IMG/VR virus record: IMGVR_UViG_3300030107_001446 | Coordinates: 135,259-199,258 of that record | DNA: 64,000 nucleotides | Strand: one strand, 5' to 3' | Origin: a virus | The notes under the pieces: generated by a model | What the model saw: the letters and a program-made list of their open reading frames with translations, nothing else | Databases searched by the model: none | Told to the model about the DNA's origin: nothing | Part shown: positions 29,101-41,100 of the stretch, one piece after another | Layout of the letters: every line of letters starts with the position of its first letter | Numbering within the stretch: position 1 is the stretch's first letter | Made by a program: the position numbers and the translations under genes

Positions 29101-32100
29101 CTCAGTGGACTGCTAGAGCAGCATATAGAGATGATACTATTGTCCTTGATACAGAAGGATATCCTCAGGCAGGAACTAGACAAAACAATGACAGATATCT
29201 TGATGCTGCTGACCTAATCTGGAAGAATAGACACGTCATCGCTAAAGAGTGTGTTAGCACTATGAATGACTTGTCCAAGTATGAGAATCTAAACATTCCT
29301 GGTGGACATGTTAACTGTGAAGATGATGTTTTAGATATGATTGAAGCAATGGTACATGACCTTCGCTTTGATTGTAACGAGAAGACATATGATGCTGCTG
29401 CATTATACATTGAGACTGAAAATAACTCACTTAAGCATATTGAGGGTGAGTGGGAAGCATCTATAACTGTAGTTAAGATTCTAAGAGATATTACTTCTCT
29501 AATAATGCGTAATGCATTTGGTAGAGATTATGAAGAAGGTGGATCCCCTGATCAGAAACCAGTTGAATCTTATGAGCAAAATCCAAGAATTGACCTTTAT
29601 AAGAATTGTGGTGATGCGATTGATGGAAACATCAGATATATCGCAGAGCAAGCAGTTGCAGCTGGATTAGTCCAATTCCCTAACCTTAATATTCCTGGTG
29701 GTCCTATTAACTGTGTCCATGACGTTACTGATATTCTTAGAGCATTAGTATTCAACATCAAGTATGGTGGTAATAACTGGTTACAATATTCTACTGAATT
29801 CTATGCAACATATTCTGGTAATTTAGACCATGTTACTAATGCACCTACTGAAACTAATTGGATAATGAATAAAGCACGTGATTTTGCAATCCGTGCAATG
29901 AAGGGTCAGATTATTACTAATGAAGCAGGACATGTAGTAGACCAAAGATTCTACGATGCAGTGCCAAGACCTACTACAACTATGGTCACAACCAGTGTAT
30001 TAACTGGTGCACCTGTTACTGACAATTATAATAATCTTGTAACAAGATCATTCAAGTTTGGTGAAGATAAGATTTCTACAACTGATACTGGCACAGGTAT
30101 CATACCTGATGAAGATGCTGTATTCAGTGTTGTAACTAAACTACCTTCTAGTCCAATAGATTGCTGTCTATTTGAAGCAGGTGGTGGTACATCTGGTGTA
30201 TGGTTTGGTATCAGAGATGGTGGTACATGGTTGAGATTAAGAGCTGGTAATGGTACTAACTCATATACATCTGGAGCATCATATACTGCTGATACTGGTC
30301 TTGCAATGCTCGACCTACAGATTAGTAACCTAACACAATACTTTGATGATGGTGACCATGAATTAGTATGGCAGATTGTTATTGGTGGTAACCAAACAAC
30401 TGGTGCAGGTAGTGTTACTCTTTGGATTGATGGTCAACAGATTGGACAAGCAACAACACCTGGTGGTGGTTGGACAGGTTTAACTGGAGCATCTGGATTA
30501 TTTGCTAATACTCAGTGGGCAGGATTCGGTGTTTCTAATGGATCTTTGGTAGCAGGAGAAGCAGCAACTATTAACACATTTACAGTTAATGTTGGACCTG
30601 CTCCTACTATTGCATATGATATAACTGCTGCTGATTACGATTCATCTACAGGTGATTTAATATTAAATGTTGGTAATCATAATCATACTCCAGGAACATT
30701 CTTGAGGTTGATTTCTAACTCATTAACATTTACATGTGACCAAGATAATCATGCTTCTAATCACACTTATCCTAGATCTGGTGACCCCGCAGGTAATACT
30801 GCTGTAGAGGTATTAGATGTAGGTAGAACTGAGCATACTGCAACTGCTGCGTCATACGATCCTAACTCAGGAATAATGAATATGACCATAGAGCAGCATG
30901 GTATGACTGCATCAACATCTCATACTGCTAAAGATGCTGCATATGACCCAGATTCAGGTGTCCTAACAATTACTCTTGATGACCATGGATTTAAGACAGG
31001 TGACCAAGTTAAGATTCATAATGGATCTCTAATCTTTACATGTGCTCAAGATAATCATGCTACTAAGCATGGATATCCTAGACAGAAAGATCCAGCTGGT
31101 GACCAGTGGTTATTAATAGAAGAAGTTACACCAAATACATTTAAAGTTAATGTTGGTGCTACACCTAAAGTTGAGTATAATGTTTCCGATGCAGTATATG
31201 ACCAAAATGATGGTGAATTAACTCTTGATATTGGTCAGCATCGTTTCGTTGGTGCTTCAAATCATGTTGCAACATTTGCTGAATATAATGCAGATAAGGG
31301 AACATTAAAACTAACAGTATCTGGACATGGAGTTATAGTTGGTGACCAGATTCAGATCATGGAAAATTCCATGACATTTACTTGCTCAATGGATAATCAT
31401 TATACTAACCATGTATATCCAAGAAGCACTGACCCATGTGTAGGTCAATGGTTAGATGTTGTTGAATCTGATATTCCTGGTGGAACATTTACAGTTAACG
31501 TAGGTCAATCTCCTATAGTTGGTTGGGATCCATCTGATGCAACATATAATTCTGAGACAGGTCATTTAACACTTGAAATTGGCAATCACTCTCTTGCAGT
31601 TGGTACTCATGTGAAACTATCACAAGAGTCATTAAACTTCACTTGCTCAATGGATGACCATGCAACGATTCATAGTTATCCTAGAGATACAGACCCAACT
31701 CATAATGAACCAATACAAATTCTTGCAACCACTGCTACTTCTATAACAGTACCAGTTGGTACAACTCCTACAGTTCAATATACTCCAACAAATGCAACAT
31801 TTACTCCTGCTGATGGTCTATTAGAATTAACATTAGATAGAAAGCATACATTCCGTCCTGCTACTATTCATAACATTTCTGGTGGTGAATATAATGGATC
31901 TACTGGAATGATGAGAGTTACAGTTGCTGACCATGGATTCTCTAATGGTGATTTTGTTAAGATTGCTGATGGTGGAATTACATTCTCATGCACAATGGAT
32001 GGCAATGCATCTAACCATGCATATCCAAGAGCATCAGACCCATATTCTAATAAATGGTTAGCAGTTAGAAATGCATCTAAAGATTCATTCGATGTATATG

Positions 32101-35100
32101 TTGGTAGAACACCTGAGTTACCATTTACAATAACTGATGCTACATTTGTACCTTCTACAGGTCATATGAGAGTATGGATTGGTGACCATGATTTAGTTGC
32201 AGGTGATTATGTAAGAATGACAGAAGAGTCAATCGGATTTACCTGTTTATTAGATAATAATATTTCCAAGAAATACTATCCTAGGTCATCTGGATCTAAC
32301 TACGTTGGTAACGGTGGTGCTGACCCATTCTGGAATAAGAGAATCCAGATTGCATATGCAGGTATGCCTTTAACTGCTACTACTGGCACATCATATAATC
32401 CTACAACTGGAGTTATGAGCATCTCTACTGATGCTCCTCATGGAATGAGTGACGGTGATGAAGTTAAGATTGCAACTGATTCATTAGTATTCACTTGTTT
32501 AGAAGATAACAACCAAACAAATCATACTTATCCTAGAGCAACTGATCCATTTAATGATAGATGGATGAGAGTTTCTAATACATCAACATATACATTTGAT
32601 GTCCAAGTATTGAGTTATGCTCCATCAACTAACTCAACAACTCATACATTTGTCCAAGCAAATGTAAATGGAATCACTAAGAAGGATGGCACAATTACTC
32701 TTGATGTAGGTGCATCCTCAGATACTACTGCTCATACTTACACTGCAACTCCTGGTTTAACTCCAACTGCTATTACTCATAATCCTGTAACAGGTATTAT
32801 GGATATCACAGTTGAAGGACACAAATTAATGGCAGGTGACTTTATTAAGATTGCTGATAATTCATTGACATTTACTTGTGCAATGGATAACCATGCATCT
32901 GACCATGTATATCCTCGTCCTGCTGACCCAGCTAGTGGATCATGGTTGAAAGTCTTAACTGCTACTACTGATACATTTACAGTACAAGTATTAAAAGATA
33001 TACCACAGAGTAATACTACAACTCATCTATTCAAGTCTGCTGTTGCTGAATGTATTACAAAATCTGTTATTAAAACTGGTGGTGTATATGACCACACTTA
33101 TGTAACATCTTCTGTTGGTGCTTTACGTCATGCAGGTGATAGTGTAAGACTTGCTCCTGATGCATTGACATTCCGTTGTGATGCTGATGGTCAAGCATCT
33201 GATCATGTATATCCTAGATCTGCTACTACACAACATACACCTTCAGATGTTGTATATAATCCTAACACTGGTAACCTTAAGTTTACAGTTAATAATCATG
33301 GATTCTTACCACATTCATATGTCAAGATTGCTGATAACTCTCTAACATTTACATGTGCTAAGGATGACAATGCTACTGGACATTTATATCCAAGACCTAC
33401 TGACCCTGTAAGTGGTAAGTGGGTGATGATTAATGATGTAAGTGCGAATACATTCACTGTTGAAGTATTAGATGTAATTCCATCTACAAATACTACAGTC
33501 CATACATTTGTATCTGCAACTTCTAACTGCATTACACATAAGAAAGACCACTTCTATGATACAAATATTCCTATCTACGAAGTAGGAATGACATCATCTA
33601 CACCTTCTAATGTTTCTTATAATCCAACATTAGGTGAGATGGTTGTTACTGTTAATAATACTCTTACTGGATGTAATAAGATTACACCTGATAGTGCTAC
33701 CTATTATCCTGCTACTGGTATTTTAAGAATACAGATGAATGGTCATCCTGTTAAGAATGGTCAAATGGTTTGGTTACAAGATGGAGCATTTACATTCCGT
33801 TGTGACGAAGATGGTCAAGCATCTGATCATGCTTATCCAAGACCTTCTGATCCTGCAAGTAATAAATTCCTTAAAGCATTTAATGTTGGCACAAATACTA
33901 TAGATGTTAACGTAGGATACTTTGAAGGACAAGGTGCAATTTCTAACCAAACAACTCATGTATTCCAGAGTGGTGCAATGAATGGAGTATGGCATGCAAA
34001 TTCTTATGTAATGTTTGAAGAGAATGCTGTTACATTCCAGTGCACTAAGGATAACAATGCAACTAATCATTCATATCCTAGACCTTCAGATCCATCATGG
34101 AATAAGTGGTTACCTGTATTCAATACTTCCTCTGGACAGTTTAGTGTTAAGGTTGGTAAGTCTGGTATTAATGACATTTACGATCATACTTTCGTTTCCT
34201 TTGCTACTGATGGTCTTAAGACACAAACTGGCACTATTAAATTAGATGTTGGTAATGGTCAAATTACAAACCCAACAACTCATGTATTCCAATCTGCTAA
34301 TGCTAATTCTTTAATTGGTGGTGGTGAATATACACACGACTTCAAATCAACAAATTCAACATACACTGTAACGGATGCTAACTATCTTCCTGCTACAGGT
34401 ATAATGACTCTTACAATTCCTAATCATGGATTCCAAGATGGTGAGAGTATTAAGATTTCTAATGATTCATTAGTATTCACATGTCTTCAAGACGCAGGTG
34501 GATCTGAGCACAGTTACCCAAGATATACAGACCCTGTTGCAGATAAATGGATTAAGATTCATAATTGCACAGATGATACATTTGATGTCCAAGTACTAGA
34601 GAATATTCCATCAACTAACCAGACTCTTCATACATTCAAACGTGCATCTGCTAATGGTGTAACAAGAGCAGTATTAGCAACTGGTGGTAACTACACTCAT
34701 AAGTTTATTGCTCCTGCACAATTAACTCCAACTAACGCAGTATACGATCCATCAACAGGTGTGATGACTGTAACTGTTACTAAGCATGGATTAAAGAATG
34801 GCACAAGAATTAAAGTTGAAGATGGATTCGTAACATTCACATGTGGTCAAGATAGTAACCAAACTAATCATTCATATCCTAGGGCATCTGACCCATTTAG
34901 TGATGAGTGGATGAAGGTATCTAACGTCACTACTGACACATTTGATATTCAAGTATTATTCAATATTCCATCTACAAATACTACACCTCATACATTTGTA
35001 TCTGGTAAACCTAAGAGTATAACTGTTGCTACTTTAATGAAGGGTAATGACAGTATTAAGATTGCTGACAATGGTTTAACATTCACATGTAGTAAAGATG

Positions 35101-38100
35101 GTAATTCTACTGAGCACACATATCCACGTCCTAATGTTGACCCATCATGGAATAATTCTCTAAGGATTGTTGATGATGGTGTATCACGTCATACTCCAAC
35201 AGATGCTTCTTATACTGCTACAACTGGAGTCCTAACATTAACAGTACCTAATCATGGTTGGTCTAATGGTCAGTATATTAGATTAGAAGATTATGCATTA
35301 GATTTAACTTGCACCATGGATGATGGTAGTGAGAATCATGCATATCCTAGAGGCACAGATCCTATTAGTAATAAGTGGTTAGAAATTTCTAACGTAACTG
35401 CATCTACATTTGATATTAATGTAGGCACTACACCTTCTGTCCAGTATACTCCTGCTGATGCTTCTTATGACCCATATTCAGGTCATATGGAATTGAATAT
35501 TGGTGCTCACCCACTTAAGGTTGGTCAAAGTGTTAAACTTGCTGATGGTGCTGTTACCTTTAGTTGTGACATGGATATGAATGCATCTAACCATGCATAT
35601 CCAAGGACAACTGTTGACACATTTACTCCAACAGCAGGAGCATATGATGGCACAACTGGTTATCTAACATTAACTCTTAATGGTCATGGATTTGATAACG
35701 GATCATTAATTAAGATTGCAGATAATGCTCTTACTGCTACCTGTGAAATGGATGGTAATTCATCAGGTAAGACATATCCAAGATCAACAGATCCTATTAG
35801 TGGAAAATGGAAACCTGTAGAGAATGCAACTGAAAATACATTTGATATTTTTGTTGGTAAGACAGAATTCAAGAGTTTCGATCCACAGCAAGTAGATTAT
35901 AATCCTGCTACAGGTAATATGGTAATCACTGTTGGTCCTGACCACGGTATTACAACTGCACATAGTGTTTACATTAATCGTGAATCAATGTGCTTCACTT
36001 GTGCACAAGATGGTCATGGAAGTGACCACTTCTATCCACGTCCTAATGGTAGTGGTGGTGCATCTGGTGATGACCCTGCATATCAAGAGGCTGTTGCTGT
36101 AACTGCTGTTGATGATAGCACTATAACAGTTAATGTTAACCCATCACCTTCTGGAGCATCTAATCATGCTCATATCTTCAAACCTGCTGTAGGTTTAACT
36201 CCACAGAATGTGACATATAGTGGTGTATCTGGTGTGATGACTGTTACCTATGCAAGTCATGGCATGATAACAGGTGAGCAGATTATGTTTGAGGATAATT
36301 CCTTAATCTTCACATGTGGTAAAGATGACCATGCTACTGAGCATGCTTATCCAAGACACGGTGACCCTGCAAGCAACAGATGGTTAACAATTACAAGAAT
36401 TGATGACAATAGATTCACTGTTAAAGTTTTAGATGAAACTCCTTCTACTAACACTTCTGCTCATACATTCAAGTATGCTAAAGCAGGTGCAATGAAGAGA
36501 GGATCTATCAGAGCAGGTGGATCATTTACACATACATTTACAACATTCGCATCAGGTGGTGTATCTCATAAGAGAGATAGAGCATATGACCATTCTATAG
36601 AAATTAAGAAAGTTGGTCATGGTGAATATACTGCTACAGGTGCAACATATAATGCTGAGACAGGTGTCCTACAATTAACAATTAATGGTCATCCATTTGC
36701 TAATGGTAACATGATTAAGTTGAAGCCTAATTCACTAATCATGACTTGTGATATGGATAACAATGCTACTAAGCACTCTTATCCTAGAAAGACAGATTTT
36801 GCTTATGATAGATGGTTAGAAATTTCCAACAAGCAAACAAATACTATTGATGTTAACGTTGGTAAAACACCTCGTGCTAACTACCTAGTTTCTGCTGCCA
36901 CATTTGACCCAACATCAGGTGACATGGAACTTACTATTGGTAAGCATGGATATCATGGTGGCACAACACATACAGTAACTAATGGTACCTATGATGCTAT
37001 AACTGGTAAGATGGTTATCACAGTTCCTGATCATGGATTCATTATTGGCGATAGAGTTAAGTTTGTAGATAATTCAATTTCATTCAAGTGTGGTATGGAT
37101 GGATATGATGTTGTTAAATCTTATCCAAGACCAACTGACCCTGCACATAACACATGGTTAGAAATTGATGATATAACACTTCATACATTCTCTATTAATG
37201 TTGGTACATCACCTAAGACAACTCATAACGTAACTAACGCTAATTACAATCCTACCAGTGGTGTAATGGAATTAACCATTGGATCACATAACTTGGATGT
37301 TGGTGATAGTATCAAACTTAAGCCAAATTCATTAACATTTACTTGTGATTATAATGGTGATGGTCAGACAACTCAGAAGACATATCCTCGCTCATCTGGT
37401 GCTGCTACTGCAAACGGTAAAGACTATGCTTATGATGCAGCATTGGTTATTACTGCTAAGACAGGAACATCAATCACAGTTAACGTTAACGGTGGTCAAG
37501 GTGCTATTACTGACGTAACTACTCACACATGGGCTGGTGGAACATCAGCAGGTGCTGTTATGTCTGGTGGTGGTTATGCACATCAATTCTGGTCTGCTGC
37601 TGCAAACGGACTTCAGAGAGCAAACGAATCAGTTTACATTGAGAATGAGTCATTAGTATTCAAGTGTAATAATGATGGTTATGCTACTGAGCACAAGTAT
37701 CCACGTGCTAATGGTCAAGGTGGTGCTACTGCTGATGACCCATATTATGATACTTCAGTTCCTATAGTTTCTGTAGGAGATGAAACTATTACAGTTAACG
37801 TTGGTAAATCTTCAGATACATCAACTCATCTATTTGTAAGGTCTGAAAATGCATTCGATGTTTCTGGTGCATCCTTCGTACCTGGCTCAGGTGAATTAAC
37901 AATCACAATGCCTAGTCATCCATTCACCTCAGGTGATAAGGTTATGCTTAAGGATCAAGGATTCACATTCACTTGTCAAGAAGATAATGACCAAACAACT
38001 CATTCATATCCTAGAGCATCAGACCCTGCTTCAAATAATACTTGGTTGACAGTTACTGTTGTAGATGCATCTAACTTTAAAGTTAACGTTGGTACTTCTT

Positions 38101-41100
38101 CTAACGTTACAACTCACACATGGGTATCATCATTACCTGGTGCTGTTATAAGAGGTGTAATTAGAGGTGGTGGAGTTTATGCTCATACCTTCGATAGTTT
38201 CGTTGATGGTGGAGTACAATGGAAGAATTCTACTATTAGTCTTGACGTTGGTGAGTCACCAGCTAAAGGATATGGTGTTAGTGGTGCATCCTTTGTACCT
38301 GCCACAGGTCTATTGACAATGACAATCGGCAACCATCAGCTTAAGACTGGTATGTATGCCAAGATTGCTAACAAGTCAATGGTATTCCGTTGCGACCAAG
38401 ACTCACAGCAAACTGACCACGTATATCCACGTCCTAATGGATTCAGTGGTGCTACAGGTAATGACCCTGCATACAATAATAGAGTAGAAATTACTTCTGT
38501 ATCTGCTGATAGTATTACAGTTGATGTTGGTACATCTTCTAACACTACAACTCATTATTTCCAAAACGCTAATAACGTTTACACACCAACTTTTGCATCA
38601 TATGACCCAACATCAGGTTTAATGAATATCAGCATTCCTGGTGACACTAAAAACGTTACAGGTGCTGCATACAACCCAACTTCTGGTACATTAGAATTAA
38701 CAATCGGTGCTCATACTTTAACTACAGATGATGTAATTAAGTTGAAGCCTAATTCATTAACATTCACTTGTGATTATGGTGGAGATGGAAACGTAACTCA
38801 GAAGACATATCCTCGTGCACAAGGTGCATCTACTTCTGATGGAAAAGATTATGCATATGATACTGCATTAGCAATTACTGCTGTAGACCAAGCAGGTGGC
38901 ACAATCACAGTTAACGTTAACGGTGGTCAGGGTGCTATCACTGATACTACTACCCATACATTCCAATCTGCACTTGCAGGTGCTGTTATCGTTGGTAACG
39001 GTTTCATAGATGGTGAGTATATTAAGATTGCTGATGATGCATTTAAGTTTACTTGTGATAAGGATAATAACGTTACATATCACGATTATCCAAGAGCATC
39101 AGATCCATCAAGTGGAAGATGGTTGAAGATTTCTAACTGTAATGTTGATACATTCGATGTCCAAGTATTACAAAACGTACCTTCCACAAACACAACTGAC
39201 CATACATTTGTATCTGCTGTAGCATCTAGTATTCAGAGGTCTGTTGTTACTATCGGTGGTGAGTATAATCATACATTCGTATCTGCTGTTAGTGGTGGTG
39301 TAACTGCGGGTGGAAACTATACACATACATTTGCATCTGCTAAGCCAAATTCACTACACAGACAGAGTGGTAAGATTACAGTTAATGTAAATGTTGCTGC
39401 TACTGCTGACCTATATGACCATACATTTGTTAGTGCAATTCCTGGTGCTGTTATAGCAGGTGGTAATTATATGCACTCATTTGTATCTGCTGCCACAGGT
39501 GGAATTGAGAAAGCAAATTCATATATCTTGATAAAAGATGGTGCTCTTAACTTCACATGTGATTTAGATGATTATGAAACTGAGCACTTATATCCTAGAG
39601 ATACAGACCATGCAAGTAATGAATGGTTGGCAGTATCTAATGTCACTGTGGATACATTTGATGTCCAAGTATTGAAAGGAGTCCCATCATCATTCTTAGG
39701 TAAGCATACATTTGTATCTTGTGCTGAAGGTGGTATATGGAAGCAAGACGGTACTATTAAGATTAACGTTGGACCTTCACCTGCGGGTAATACATATGCT
39801 CACAGATTTGTAAGTGCTAACTCTGGTGCTTTAATACAGGGTGGTAACTATAGACATAACTTTGTATCTGCTGCATCTGGATGCATTAAGGTAACAAATA
39901 GTGGTGCTACATTAACACCTACTGATGCATACTACGTCCCAACAACAGGTAAGTTAACTCTAACTGTTGCAGGTCATAGTTTAACAACTGATGATACTAT
40001 TGAAATTGATACTAACGGATTAACATTCACATGTAGTCAAGACCAGAATGCAACTAACCACACATATCCTCGTGTGACAGACTATGCTGACGGTAAGAAA
40101 TTACATGTCCAAATGTCTAACTCATGGGCATGGCCTACTCAAGATTTGAAATACTTCAGGTCACGTCAGGTATCACAAAACTACACAGGTACAGAAGGTG
40201 CTCCAGTAGAAACTGAGATTACACAACTCATACAATTTGTAACTGATGGACTTACTAATCCTAACACAGTTGCAAGTAGGTCTTACATCATGCCTACTGT
40301 ATGGCCTGTTAAGTATACTCCAGAAGTTGTAGTAAGAGATCTTACTATTCAATATGATACAGCACAGGGTGGACAAGGTAACCAAGGTACATGGAATCAA
40401 ACATGTCAAAACGTTGCTTCAACAATCGCTACTGTTGCTGATATCTACATTCAAACAATAGCAGAGGCAGCAAATAATAATGTTAACTACTTAACTTCAA
40501 ACGTTACTAAGACATTCCCATTCAATAGCAACACAATATATCAAGATGGCACATGCTATAACGTAACATCTGCTATTGATACGTTGTTTGATATTATGAA
40601 GCATACACTTGGTGCTGGATCAAATAACTCCAAGAATATCGCTAACATGATACTCTTCAATCAGCAAGCAATAGCAGGAAGAGCATTTGGTGAGACACAG
40701 GTTAACTGGCCTACAACTAATCTAACTATTGACTTTGCTAATGATGTCCTTGCAGCAGTACGTTATGACTTAGTAACTGGTGGTAACTCAGGTGCATTTG
40801 AATTAGCACAACAGTGGTTTGACGGTGAAGGTAACTTCATAGCATTCCCAACCGTAGTTAGGACACACATCTTATATTGTTTAACAAGAGTTAGAGAATA
40901 TATTAAGAGTGTTATGTATCTTGTTGGTGAAGATGCTGTATGGAATAATTACGATGTATATGTCCCAGAAGGAAGACTTGAGTGGAATCAAGAAGCAGTT
41001 GAATTTATGGTTGACTCTTCACTTAACCCACTTGAATTTGCTTTAGAGAGAGGAGAATTCCCAACAGAAGCAAGAGTCCAGTGGATTGCATCTAGTGATG

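Noticed and set aside
30612-40113. CRISPR-like or minisatellite array
   Set aside because: The repeats are coding, diverged at the DNA level and in one frame; there are no identical direct repeats with unique spacers.
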